From assembly GCF_002795805.1 (NCBI RefSeq), contig NZ_CP018799.1, forward strand, positions 2,349,001 to 2,413,000: 64,000 bases of DNA. The letters run 5' to 3'. The notes under the pieces were generated by a model, which worked only from the letters and a program-made list of their open reading frames with translations, had not been told where the DNA came from and did not search any database. Positions 8,298-17,225 of the stretch are shown one piece after another. Positions within the stretch are counted from its first letter, which is position 1; every line of letters starts with the position of its first letter. Made by a program: the position numbers and the translations under genes. The stretch comes from Mariprofundus aestuarium. GTDB taxonomy: Bacteria > Pseudomonadota > Zetaproteobacteria > Mariprofundales > Mariprofundaceae.

Positions 8298-9782
8298 TTA
8301 AATACAACTTACTCGATTCCTGCCATTTTTCTTTGAGAGGTACATCGCTTGGTCTACTCGATTCAGAATGGACCGTTCGGTATCATCAGAAATTTTTTGT
8401 GTTACTCCAATACTAACTGTTACATTCATACCTTCTAATTCAACTAGGGTTACTTTTTCTTCAATGTTTGTTCGAATTCGCTCTGCTATTACTTCCGAAT
8501 CATCATCTTTTGTCTCTGGAAGGAGAATGATGAATTCTTCACCACCAAGTCTGCCTATGAAGTCAATTTCCCTAAGTTCTTCAGTACATATATTACAAAC
8601 ACTTTGTAGGACGCTATCACCAGTAGAATGGCCAAACCGGTCATTAATATCTTTAAAATGATCTAAATCCAGCATCAACAATGAAAATGGAGATCCATGA
8701 CGATTTGAACGTTTCAACTCAAACCCAAGCTGATTTATGATTGAACGTCGATTATGAATTCCTGTTAATGGGTCTGTGGAAGCCAATATTGCAAGCTCTT
8801 CTGTGCGTTTCCGAACTTTAGATTCTAATGTAGTATTCGATTCTCGTAGTTCATTCTGAATAGACTCTTTTTCATATAATATTGAATGGACTATTAATGA
8901 TGCGATCGACAGAATTGAAAGAAAGACTTGTAGTTCAATCAGTCCGTAGTTCAAGTCACCGTGTGAAAAACGTCCCACTCCCATTCTAGTTGCTATAATA
9001 GAAATGATTCCTATCAACAGGATAGAGCTGTGTGTGGCATGAGGGCTGAAACGGAAAATTGACCACATTAAGGGCAGTATTAGAACGGATAGAGGAAGCA
9101 TAAAACCATCTACGACCTCTACTAACCCAAGACTGTATATGCCAATAATTAGCAAGATGGAAGCATAGCTGAGTATCTCTAAACCATAGTGAAACTTTCG
9201 TTCTTTCATGAGCCAATAGAGTAGAAATGGAGTAATAAGAATTATCCCTACTGCATCTCCAACCCACCATGTTATCAACATATCAAAACATTGACCCCAG
9301 GGGGCAATGTTCACCGTGCATAGCGAAATAACTCCAAATATGGCACTGATTCCACTTCCGAGAAATGCCCCAAAAAGAACAAAGAGTGCAACACCTTTAG
9401 ATCGCTCAAAAGGGAAAGAGGTCGCAGTAAAACGTTGAATCAGGTATGCCCCGACTAAAAAGCATAAAACGTCACCGACTCCATTGCTGGTTCCAGCGAT
9501 AAGTGTCGCCATGAGCTCGGCTGTAGTTTGACCTGAAAAATAAGCCCATGTGTTGCCGCAAAAAGCCCCTATAAATATACCCGGCCAGATTCGGTATCCA
9601 CGCCACAAAACTGCTGCAAGCATAATGCCGGATGGAATCCAAACCGGTGTCACATTGCCTGGATTTATCGCAAAACTTTGGCTGACTTTGGCTGTTAAGA
9701 AGTAAATAATTGCCAGAAGAACTATTTCCACTAACCGAACAGTTAATGAATTCTCAGCCTTAATTGCTGCACCATCCCTCAA
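8298..9782 (-). CDS. MASE1-GGDEF diguanylate cyclase
   Basis: 494 aa. Residues ~15-305 are a MASE1 membrane sensor (multiple helices, NVTPVWIPSGIMLAAVLW). A short coiled linker precedes a GGDEF domain (~335-494). The active-site loop is intact (RLGGEEF, residues 411-417), and the upstream REID (404-407) fits the RxxD inhibitory site, so it probably makes c-di-GMP from two GTP and is product-inhibited. No EAL domain follows. The start overlaps the stop of the histidine kinase by 4 nt, so the two are co-translated and probably act on one signal. Location: inner membrane. Confidence 0.88.
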   Translation of the reverse strand: MRDGAAIKAENSLTVRLVEIVLLAIIYFLTAKVSQSFAINPGNVTPVWIPSGIMLAAVLWRGYRIWPGIFIGAFCGNTWAYFSGQTTAELMATLIAGTSNGVGDVLCFLVGAYLIQRFTATSFPFERSKGVALFVLFGAFLGSGISAIFGVISLCTVNIAPWGQCFDMLITWWVGDAVGIILITPFLLYWLMKERKFHYGLEILSYASILLIIGIYSLGLVEVVDGFMLPLSVLILPLMWSIFRFSPHATHSSILLIGIISIIATRMGVGRFSHGDLNYGLIELQVFLSILSIASLIVHSILYEKESIQNELRESNTTLESKVRKRTEELAILASTDPLTGIHNRRSIINQLGFELKRSNRHGSPFSLLMLDLDHFKDINDRFGHSTGDSVLQSVCNICTEELREIDFIGRLGGEEFIILLPETKDDDSEVIAERIRTNIEEKVTLVELEGMNVTVSIGVTQKISDDTERSILNRVDQAMYLSKKNGRNRVSCI

Positions 9783-12106
9783 TTGTCCCCCTCTTTATCA
9801 AGTAAATATCTGGCAAGTGTATTGGCAAGCTGATCAATACTATATGGCTTACTTAAAACTATAGAGGTGCCATTTTCAGCCATCTCTCCTTTATCGTAAC
9901 CGCTAGAAAAAATGATGTTAGCCTCGGGGGAAATTGCTTTGATTTGCTTTGATGCTTCAGTCCCTCCCATTTCCGGCATAACAACATCCATGATTGTAAG
10001 GGCGATTTCAGAAGAATTAGATGTAAAAATATCTATAGCCTCCACTCCATTCGATGCAGTCAGCACCTTGTAGCCAAGGCTTTTGATCAAATCTTTGCTT
10101 GTGTTTAAAAGCACCTCATTATCATCAACGAGAAGTATTAGCTCTCCATTGCCTAATGGGGGCCCCAATGAGTCTGTAGAAGAAGTGTCTATTTCCTCTC
10201 CTTCAATTAAAGGTAAATAGATATGGAAGGTTGTACCATCGCCATCAACGCTATCCAATTCTATAACTCCACCATGGCTTTGAATTGAGCCATGGCACAT
10301 AGCAAGCCCTAATCCAGTCCCCTTACCGGCCTCTTTAGTGGTATAAAAAGGGTCGAAAATGTGTGGTTTGTCTTTTTCGCTGATTCCCATGCCATTATCA
10401 CTAACAATCAAGTGGGCGAGCAAAGTACAATCAAGGTTTGAATATTTACTCAGAAAATCTTCATCTGCCTCGAACCTCTCAAGACTTAGTTTGATTTCAG
10501 GGGCATCTATATTGCCCAGAGCGTCCTTCGCATTATTTATTAGGTTCATAACAACCTGCTGTAATTGAGTAGCACTCCCCTTCACCGTAAGGTCATCGCT
10601 ACAAGAATGAATCGAAAGTTTGATGCTCTCAGATATGAGTGGTTCACAAACCTTAGCAATCTCTTTAATGAAAGGAGTGAGACTAAATGGAATCATCTCA
10701 ACAGAACCTTTACGAGCAAACAAAAGCATCTGCTGTATCATTTCAGACGCTTGAAAACTCAACTTCTCAACAAGCTTTATCCTATTCACAACGTCTGGAA
10801 TGCTTTCTGCCTTTTTCCTCGCCAGATAGAGATTGCCAGTCATTCCTGCCAACATATTGTTGAAATCATGGGAAATCCCACCGACCAGTGTACCCAGAGC
10901 CTCCATTTTTTGAGCCTGCCTGAATTTCTCATCACTGATACGTAAGGCAGCCTCAGCATTTTTGCGCTCTGTAAGGTCTGTAAATGTTGCCAATATATGG
11001 TCACCTACAGTAACACCTGAGATTTCCATTATTCGAACATCACCATTCTTGCATGTCACTTTATATTCTCTGGATTTAATGTCTTGTCCTAGCTCGGCCG
11101 CAATTTGGATATCACTATTCCAGACATTAATAGCCCATTGACGATATTCCTCATCGGGATAGGCAAGCTGATACCACTTTTCAACCGTTGAAATCTCTTC
11201 ATGAGTGTAACCGAAAGTCTTCTTGAATCGGTCATTAATATCCTCGATGACCCCACTTTTAGACACATAGCCGAGCGACAACGGCATCTCTTTGACTAAT
11301 TTGCGAAAACGGTTTTCACTCTCAACCAAATCTTTAAAGGGCTCCTGCATGTTCAAACGAATAATCGAATATAAAATCAGCCAGAAAGAAAAGAGTTTGA
11401 AAATATGGCCGATGAGGTTTGCTGGTCCATAAGCGCTGATATAACTAGTGAAGGCTAATTCAGCAAAAATTGTCAGAACAATGGCTGTCGATAAAAATGG
11501 AAATAGATTGGGTTTTAAATGCTGTCTGGTTTTATAGAGATTAACTAATGCCAGAAACAGAATAAAACAGATGATATATTCACTGGTGATTTTGAATTCA
11601 GTAAGTCCTACGCCTTCAATATAGGAAACCGGGAAATATCCCCCCATGATGGCAATGCAGGTGATGGAAGCTATTGCACCATATGCAAGAAACGCTCCTG
11701 TACTATGTATTTTCCTAGTTAGAAATAAAGGCGCTGTAATAAGAAGCAGTGATTCTATGTATCTATTTGCAATCCAAAACTGGATAAAATGGTCTGCCAC
11801 ATCACTGACAACAATACCCATCCCTTTATAGAGAAAGGCATGAACCATATCCAGCACTGCAATCCAAAAATAGCCTATCCCCAAGTACATTAGAAAGCTT
11901 TCTCGAGATAGGGAATGGGTATAAACAGCAACCACAAACATGAGAACACCGACAATAATTGTAAAAAGTTCAGCAAGTGTATGGAACAGAAGGTAATTAT
12001 AAAAACTTACGACAATCAAGGCTGTAGAAAGCACTATGGGAACAATCCAAACTTCCCAGTTTAAGAGAATGGCGAAGCCTTCAAATATTTTCTTTCTTTC
12101 CGCCAA
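9779..12106 (-). CDS. Hybrid sensor histidine kinase (MASE3-PAS-HisKA-HATPase-REC)
   Basis: 775 aa. Residues ~15-250 are a MASE3-type membrane sensor with seven or eight helices, followed by a PAS domain (~262-385). The HisKA segment ISHDFNNML carries the phospho-acceptor His413. The ATPase has NLINNAKDAL, DNGMGIS and GTGLGLA. A C-terminal receiver (~655-770) carries Asp707 in IMDVVMPEMGG. The His-Asp-Phe-Asn-Asn pattern is typical of hybrid kinases. It overlaps the diguanylate cyclase downstream by 4 nt. The signal is unknown. It sits on mobile DNA, so this is transferable signalling cargo rather than a core pathway. Confidence 0.88.
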   Translation of the reverse strand: MAERKKIFEGFAILLNWEVWIVPIVLSTALIVVSFYNYLLFHTLAELFTIIVGVLMFVVAVYTHSLSRESFLMYLGIGYFWIAVLDMVHAFLYKGMGIVVSDVADHFIQFWIANRYIESLLLITAPLFLTRKIHSTGAFLAYGAIASITCIAIMGGYFPVSYIEGVGLTEFKITSEYIICFILFLALVNLYKTRQHLKPNLFPFLSTAIVLTIFAELAFTSYISAYGPANLIGHIFKLFSFWLILYSIIRLNMQEPFKDLVESENRFRKLVKEMPLSLGYVSKSGVIEDINDRFKKTFGYTHEEISTVEKWYQLAYPDEEYRQWAINVWNSDIQIAAELGQDIKSREYKVTCKNGDVRIMEISGVTVGDHILATFTDLTERKNAEAALRISDEKFRQAQKMEALGTLVGGISHDFNNMLAGMTGNLYLARKKAESIPDVVNRIKLVEKLSFQASEMIQQMLLFARKGSVEMIPFSLTPFIKEIAKVCEPLISESIKLSIHSCSDDLTVKGSATQLQQVVMNLINNAKDALGNIDAPEIKLSLERFEADEDFLSKYSNLDCTLLAHLIVSDNGMGISEKDKPHIFDPFYTTKEAGKGTGLGLAMCHGSIQSHGGVIELDSVDGDGTTFHIYLPLIEGEEIDTSSTDSLGPPLGNGELILLVDDNEVLLNTSKDLIKSLGYKVLTASNGVEAIDIFTSNSSEIALTIMDVVMPEMGGTEASKQIKAISPEANIIFSSGYDKGEMAENGTSIVLSKPYSIDQLANTLARYLLDKEGDN

Positions 12107-12194
12107 ATTCAGTATCCCATATCAAAGTAATCAAGTATTGTAGTTCAAAAGCACAGTAGCGTTTCTCTATATATAGATGGTTAAGGAAAACCAA

Positions 12195-12569
12195 TCAAGT
12201 TTTGCTAGTAGCCCAGTGCCTAGCATCCTCAAGAGTATGGAAAACATCACATTCGAAAACTTGCTCTCTCATTAGAGAGCAATAGTTATTTGCTAAATCA
12301 AGCAACGGCCCTTGGGGTACAACTAGAGCTATTTTAAGTTGATGTTTTGTGCGAGAGATCATTTCATCAGTAGATGCATATATTTCCGTATGCCCGACCT
12401 CTACAGAGTGACTAGAAACGCCTAAAAAGTCATTAATCACATACTCGATATCTTTAAAGCGAACATCTGAATGGTGCTCAACATTAGATTCAAAAATCTC
12501 GCAGCCACTAACTTCTCCAGTGAATAACCTATGCAAGCCAGTTTTCTCCCATATATTTGTATATGCCAT
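12195..12569 (-). CDS. SpoIIAA-like/STAS-like small protein
   Basis: 124 aa from the ATG at 12569, which has an AAGGAG site about 10 nt upstream; an in-frame extension to 12623 lacks one. The sequence has alternating strands and helices (an HSVEVGHTEIYAS strand, LKIALVVPQG, then a C-terminal VFHTLEDARHWA helix) as in SpoIIAA-like proteins. That last motif is typical of the family. It lies 88 nt upstream of the histidine kinase on the same strand, so it may be the first gene of that operon. Function unknown. Confidence 0.5.
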   Translation of the reverse strand: MAYTNIWEKTGLHRLFTGEVSGCEIFESNVEHHSDVRFKDIEYVINDFLGVSSHSVEVGHTEIYASTDEMISRTKHQLKIALVVPQGPLLDLANNYCSLMREQVFECDVFHTLEDARHWATSKT

Positions 12570-12940
12570 AATAATGTAAACACTCCTTATCAAGAGACCA
12601 AATAAGATATATCGACAAGGCATATGAAAACATTAATAGATAGCTATAAACAGTAAGGGTCAACGAAACCTTTTGCAGTTAAGAAAAACTTCTTGCTTTT
12701 TTAGGGTGTTTGGATGAAGACTTGTACAAGAAAAGAAGGTCGAAATCGACTGAATATTTCACTATCCTCTTCAGATGCATATATACCCTAACAAAATAGA
12801 TCTGTTAAAACCATAAACTTCATTGCAATGGAGTTGATAACTCATTCATTTATATTCAGCTCATAATTCAAGTGATCAAAAACACTCCCGATAAGTATTC
12901 CTGCATGTATTTTTAGTTTTACTGTGCCCTCTGCGTAAGA

Positions 12941-12993
12941 GCGCGCTTAGGCGTTTCTCTTCGAGAAACGGCGCGTTAAGGGCTAGCCCTTAA
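12941..12993 (+). other. Candidate origin of transfer (oriT) of a MOBQ-type element
   Basis: In the ~500-bp gap before the relaxase gene there is a hairpin with arms CGTTTCTC (12952-12959) and GAGAAACG (12963-12970), flanked by GCGCGC and GCGCG, followed by a perfect 18-bp palindrome at 12976-12993 (TTAAGGGCTAGCCCTTAA). The GTTTCTC/GAGAAAC hairpin next to a GCGC tract closely resembles, from memory, the RSF1010/R1162 oriT hairpin. Its position directly before a MobA/L gene supports the call. The remaining gap (12624-12940) is AT-rich without visible features. Confidence 0.6.
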
Positions 12994-13074
12994 AACCCCA
13001 TGCATATTTAGTTTGTTTTAGTTCCACTTTTTTACGTTACCTATTTCAATTTTATGAGGAATAGGTGCGTCTTG

Positions 13075-14469
13075 ATGGCAGCATATCATCTAACTCTGAA
13101 AGTGGGCTCCAAAGGAAAGGCTACCCCACATTTTAACTATATCTGTGCATCAGGGAAGTATGATGCCAAGCGCGGAGTGGTCCATGCCGAACACGGCAAC
13201 ATGCCACTATGGGCTGCTTCAGATCCCGCCTTGTTCTGGAAAGCATCGGATGAATTCGAGCGTGCTAACGGCACGGCATATAGAGAACTCGAAGTTGCAT
13301 TGCCGAGAGAGTTGCCACTGCCACAGCAGATTGAATTAGCTAAAGAGTTAGCCGAAGAGGCATGCGGGAACCATCATGCTTATAGCTTCGCAATCCATCA
13401 TACAAAGGCGGGTGATGGTGGCATGAATCCTCACGTGCACCTTCAATTCTCGGAACGCATTGATGATGGGTTCGAGCGGGAGCCACAGCACTACTTCAAA
13501 CGCGCGAACAAGAAAGAGCCAGAGAAAGGTGGATGTGTAAAGGATAGGTCTTGGCAGGCAACGAAACGCGGAAATCAGAAAGTCGCTGAATCCAGTGGTC
13601 GATTACTAGATATTCGGTTGCAATGGGAGGTTATGTGCAATCAGGCTCTCGATGACTTTGGAGTAGACGCCTCAGTTGATTGTCGCAGTTATGCAGACCA
13701 AGGCATAGAGCTGACCCCACAACCTAAAGTTGGCGCAAGTTCCTGGCATAGATTTCAACGTACTGGTGAAAAGAACGAACGCTTCCAGAGATATGATGAA
13801 GTAGTTCAGGCCAACCATCCGATAGTTTGTGATTTAGACAAATTAAGGTTCCAGTCCCTAGAGCGTCGTCAGAATGAGTTGATTGAAGAACGGAGTACCA
13901 TTACGCGAGAACTCAATCAGTTAAGACAGAAGAGGCCTGATGTTCGCAGTAGAGATGAAGTTATCATAGACCTATTGCCAAGAATCAAGGCTGGAAAGAG
14001 CTGTTTGAGCAAACTTAAGCTGGCCAAGCAGAGCTATACCAAGGCGCATAACAGGTATCAAGGGTACCGCCAGATCATGGAGCCTACCCTGACTTGGGGA
14101 AACATTGGTAAGAAAATAAAATGCTGGCTTGATCATAGTTCAAAAGCAGGTGAACAGATGCTTCTAAAGCAAGCGCGAGATTCACATCTGCTCGCAAAGC
14201 GGGAAGCGAGAGCTTTACTCAGGAAGGCCAAGAGCAGCCCTATCATGCATGACAAGGCAGAGGTGGTTATAGATGGCGAGCGTAAAGAGCATTTGCATTG
14301 GGATCAGAACATCAAGGCATTGAGGGGCAGGATGTCAGCTATTAATGAGACCCTTGAGAGCACTAGAGAATCAATTGCTCTATTGCAAAGAAAGCACCCT
14401 GATATTGATGCGCCTGAGCAGGTGCAGCCTCAAGAAGATATTGGACTGCACCTGTCATTAAGAATGTGA
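13075..14469 (+). CDS. MobA/MobL family relaxase (MOBQ)
   Basis: 464 aa from the ATG at 13075, preceded by AGGTG; an earlier in-frame ATG at 13054 has no ribosome-binding site. The N-terminus MAAYHLTLKVGSKGK is typical of the family. The metal-binding motif lies in HHTKAGDGGMNPHVHLQF (His120, His122) and candidate catalytic tyrosines are Tyr22/Tyr29. From ~residue 265 the protein is charged and coiled-coil-rich. It nicks oriT and pilots the single strand during mobilization. No helicase or primase domain is fused and no type IV secretion genes are present, so transfer would depend on a helper. It converges on the recombinase gene with only 3 bp between stops. Confidence 0.88.
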   Translation: MAAYHLTLKVGSKGKATPHFNYICASGKYDAKRGVVHAEHGNMPLWAASDPALFWKASDEFERANGTAYRELEVALPRELPLPQQIELAKELAEEACGNHHAYSFAIHHTKAGDGGMNPHVHLQFSERIDDGFEREPQHYFKRANKKEPEKGGCVKDRSWQATKRGNQKVAESSGRLLDIRLQWEVMCNQALDDFGVDASVDCRSYADQGIELTPQPKVGASSWHRFQRTGEKNERFQRYDEVVQANHPIVCDLDKLRFQSLERRQNELIEERSTITRELNQLRQKRPDVRSRDEVIIDLLPRIKAGKSCLSKLKLAKQSYTKAHNRYQGYRQIMEPTLTWGNIGKKIKCWLDHSSKAGEQMLLKQARDSHLLAKREARALLRKAKSSPIMHDKAEVVIDGERKEHLHWDQNIKALRGRMSAINETLESTRESIALLQRKHPDIDAPEQVQPQEDIGLHLSLRM

Positions 14470-14472
14470 GAA

Positions 14473-16092
14473 TCAGGCCGCTTTTTTCAGATCGGCGATA
14501 TCTTCATTAATCGCTTCAAGGGTGCGTTGCTGTATCTCTAACTCAGCCCCCATAGATAGTAACTCTTCATGTTCTGAATACAGAATTACGCCTTTCTGTT
14601 GGGTTGAGCGAACATAGAAGTATACGCCACTTTCATTGAAATAAAGACGAAGACCAGCATCTTTGAATGTGGCGTTTATCTGCGCGCGCAGTTCATAAAG
14701 CTTCTGTTCATCGCTTTCATCACCTAGGTTGTAAATAGCCCTGTTTAAAGCATCGACATGTTGCTGAGTAGGAGTGAAGGTAAGAAGCTCTGATTCCTTC
14801 TGTTCAATTTCACTCTTAATCTCATCAGCAGCCTGCATGGCTTTCAGGTATCGAGAGCGAGCGTCACTAAACATGGCATCACCTGCAGTACTGAAAAGCT
14901 GAGCAAAGCGATCTACCTGCTTCTGAGTATCAGAAAGCTTCGTATTTAATGATGCAATTTCAGACTCTAACTTCTGTTTAGAATTGGCATGACCCCCTAG
15001 TGCTGAAAACCAGTCAATTTGTTCACTTAAAACAATGAGGGAGGCGTTCTCTACATCTCTATATCTCCAACGCATGGAGCACTCACAGCCAGCAGCCATA
15101 TAATTCGAATCACACAGCAATAGAGAAGCGTTGCCCCTGTTCATGAACCGATATGTACTTTCACATTCAAGACATTTACACATACCTGTGAACAAGTTTG
15201 AGAACTTAGGGCCTTTTCTGCCTGCTGACTTGTTTTTCCGGCGATTCTGCTGAGATGACTGGGCATGGTAAAACTGCTGCTCAGAGATAATAGACGGATA
15301 GTAATCTTTGATTGCTGAACCAACTGGTTCACCATTTTGGCAAGGTTGATACTCCCCCATTGTTGAGCGACTACTTAGCACCCTCGCGATATATGATGTA
15401 TGCCACATTTTCGCTCGACCAAAGGGTGTTACACCTTCCTCATTCAATGAGGAAGCTATTTTACGACGGCCAACACCTGCAATGCTCTGAGAGAAGATAG
15501 AGCGCACGATTTCTGCATGCTCTTCTATGACTTCAAATCTCTGTTTGTCATCTGACAGGCGTAGCCAGTGTGGAGCCTTACCTGTTATTGGTCGCTTAGT
15601 TTCTACAGCCAGTCTGCGTCTGTTCTCCCAGCTTGCTGCAGAACGTTTTGATTTGATTGCTGACTCTTCATGACTTCTGCTCATTGATATTAAGCTATAC
15701 ATCAATTGGCCTATATCATTGACGCTTTCGGCAGTGTAATGCTGGTTGTCGGCTAGGGTCACAATTTCAACTCCAGCTTCAATAATAGATGAGAACAGAG
15801 AAAGGGCTGTAAAGATTTGCTGCCGAGACAACCGATCCAAGCTTTCGAGAATCAATATTGATCCTTTTTCAACTCGCCCAGCTTCTACTAGCTCAATGAA
15901 CTTCTTTAAGGCACCTTCAGTGCTGTTCTTTCCACGAAAGGCGGATACACCGATATCTCGCAATGACTCATCGAGTAATAATCCATTCTCTTCAGCGTAT
16001 GCACGGGATGCTTCTAGCTGACGGCGAAGGCTATCGCCTTTTAGTTGATCAGGGGTAGAGAATCGAATGTATGAATATGCTTTCTTTGTCAT
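14473..16092 (-). CDS. Large serine recombinase (integrase)
   Basis: 539 aa. The N-terminal resolvase domain (~1-150) starts AYSYIRFSTPDQ with catalytic Ser12 and contains the ESLDRLSRQ arginine motif. A Recombinase domain (~165-275) is followed by a cysteine-rich zinc ribbon (CKCLECESTYRF...) and a coiled coil near 370-445. These are the standard parts of a large serine integrase that carries out attP x attB recombination. Paired with the relaxase and oriT it makes an integrative mobilizable element. The 226-bp gap upstream (16093-16318) holds a candidate attachment repeat at 16198 and palindrome copy 4. Confidence 0.9.
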   Translation of the reverse strand: MTKKAYSYIRFSTPDQLKGDSLRRQLEASRAYAEENGLLLDESLRDIGVSAFRGKNSTEGALKKFIELVEAGRVEKGSILILESLDRLSRQQIFTALSLFSSIIEAGVEIVTLADNQHYTAESVNDIGQLMYSLISMSRSHEESAIKSKRSAASWENRRRLAVETKRPITGKAPHWLRLSDDKQRFEVIEEHAEIVRSIFSQSIAGVGRRKIASSLNEEGVTPFGRAKMWHTSYIARVLSSRSTMGEYQPCQNGEPVGSAIKDYYPSIISEQQFYHAQSSQQNRRKNKSAGRKGPKFSNLFTGMCKCLECESTYRFMNRGNASLLLCDSNYMAAGCECSMRWRYRDVENASLIVLSEQIDWFSALGGHANSKQKLESEIASLNTKLSDTQKQVDRFAQLFSTAGDAMFSDARSRYLKAMQAADEIKSEIEQKESELLTFTPTQQHVDALNRAIYNLGDESDEQKLYELRAQINATFKDAGLRLYFNESGVYFYVRSTQQKGVILYSEHEELLSMGAELEIQQRTLEAINEDIADLKKAA

Positions 16093-16197
16093 AATGAAGG
16101 CTCCTTAAAATCAGGCCTACTTGTTTATCGGTAGGTTTTCTGACTAATGTAGCCGAACAGTGTCGTATGCAGCCGTTCATTTTCGATATATTAGACC

Positions 16198-16211
16198 ATA
16201 TTCATATAGTT
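16198..16211 (+). repeat. 14-bp direct repeat, candidate attachment site (right)
   Basis: ATATTCATATAGTT, the exact partner of 6815-6828 in the same orientation, about 105 bp from the integrase start codon, where an attachment site would be expected. Confidence 0.35.
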
Positions 16212-16266
16212 GCATGCTCCCCATAAGGACAGGTTGTTAATCTCATGTGATATGCTTCAATTGGGT

Positions 16267-16297
16267 AATGACCGGAACCGACCCAAAGCGGTCATTC
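16267..16297. repeat. Imperfect palindrome, copy 4
   Basis: AATGACCGGAACCGACCCAA then AGCGGTCATTC. This is the 'GGGTCGG' centre type in the opposite orientation to copies 2 and 3. It sits between the integrase and the UspB-like pair. Confidence 0.65.
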
Positions 16298-16318
16298 GCT
16301 AGATAAGCCGGAGGGGAA

Positions 16319-16639
16319 GTGGAAGAACTATTTTCAACAATGTTCACAGTATTATTTTGTTCAGTATTTGTGTGGTTTTTTCTGTGTTTCAAATTATTTA
16401 AAATTCTTGAAACTAGGCACCCTGAAACATATAAAACCATGGGAAGTCCGACACTGATAATGAATAATTCTTTATCAAACAATATCTCATTCATGAGGTT
16501 TCTTTTTAAGAGAGAATGGCGTGATCTAAATGATGATGGTTTATCATCTTTGGGGAAGGGGATGTTAACATTCTTCGTTATATATTCGATTTGTTTTATT
16601 TTCATTTTCTTCGCAGTAGCTCTTGGATATGCCTCATGA
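16319..16639 (+). CDS. UspB-like small membrane protein, first of a pair
   Basis: 106 aa with an N-terminal helix (about 8-28) and a C-terminal helix (about 83-103) around a cytoplasmic-type middle. That middle holds ETRHPETYKTMGSPTL and REWRDLNDDGL, resembling the HP-x-x-Y-x-x-x-G block of UspB-like proteins. The start is a GTG at 16319 after GGAGGGG; an ATG at 16340 is an alternative. Its neighbour at 16685 is a paralogue. Function not established; UspB proteins are linked to stationary-phase stress in enterics, but the similarity here is by pattern only. Confidence 0.5.
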   Translation: MEELFSTMFTVLFCSVFVWFFLCFKLFKILETRHPETYKTMGSPTLIMNNSLSNNISFMRFLFKREWRDLNDDGLSSLGKGMLTFFVIYSICFIFIFFAVALGYAS

Positions 16640-16684
16640 CTGTAGGGAAAATGTTATCTTGAAAAGAATCGGGACATCACGTGA

Positions 16685-17032
16685 ATGGTAGTAATTGAAT
16701 TTATTGAGGCTGTAATTCTGTTATTAGGAATGGTTGGCATCCCTGGAGCGATTATATCCATACTTATGTCAAACTATTATGCGAAGAAGACTATGGATAG
16801 GTTAAGGGAAGTTAGTCCTGAAGCATATGCTGAACTTGGCAAGCCATCTCTTTTCCTTAACAACACCATAAGAAATATGAGCAAGTTCTTTAAATGGCTC
16901 CACGCTAGAAAATATAAAGAACTAAATGATGAGTCTCTCACCTTAATGGCATCAAACGCACTGAAATCTAGGCTGGCAGCAGCTATCTGTATGGGTGCTT
17001 TTTCACTGGCAATGGTAATTCTTTCTTTGTAA
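16685..17032 (+). CDS. UspB-like small membrane protein, second of a pair
   Basis: 115 aa with the same plan as its neighbour: an N-terminal helix (about 6-28), then SPEAYAELGKPSLFLNN and RKYKELNDESL, then a C-terminal helix (about 96-114). The shared ...P(E)xY..(L/M)G.P(S/T)L...NN and (K/R)ELND/RDLND blocks show the two are diverged duplicates. The pair is bracketed by palindromic repeats (16267 and 17059), as if moved as one unit. Confidence 0.5.
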   Translation: MVVIEFIEAVILLLGMVGIPGAIISILMSNYYAKKTMDRLREVSPEAYAELGKPSLFLNNTIRNMSKFFKWLHARKYKELNDESLTLMASNALKSRLAAAICMGAFSLAMVILSL

Positions 17033-17058
17033 GAGAAGCCTTAGAATACAAAATCTTT

Positions 17059-17096
17059 GAATGTCCGCTTTTGGCCGTTCTAAGACGGTCAGAATG
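17059..17096. repeat. Imperfect palindrome, copy 5
   Basis: The left arm GAATGTCCGCTTTTGGCCG is well preserved; the right arm (GACGGTCAGAATG) is degenerate with extra bases. It lies after the UspB-like pair. Confidence 0.55.
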
Positions 17097-17180
17097 CAAG
17101 AGCGACAGTGTCAATCCAGTGGTGCCCAGATTTGTCCGGACTGGGGATGCAGTAGGGACTCGAAAAATATGTACGAGTGG

Positions 17181-17206
17181 CGGTTTCCGGCCAATAGTGG
17201 ACGTTG
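17181..17206. repeat. Degenerate palindrome, copy 6
   Basis: CGGTTTCCGGCCAATAGTGG followed by ACGTT, related to the right half of copies 1 and 7. It abuts the 3' end of the AlkC-like gene. Confidence 0.45.
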
Positions 17207-17225
17207 GCAAATTGATGAAAGGTTG

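Noticed and set aside
10565-10945. Plus-strand 126-aa frame inside the histidine kinase
   Set aside because: Antisense shadow of the conserved kinase domain.
12624-13074. Protein-coding gene in the long gap before the relaxase
   Set aside because: No frame with a start, ribosome-binding site and sensible composition; the oriT candidate explains the structured part.
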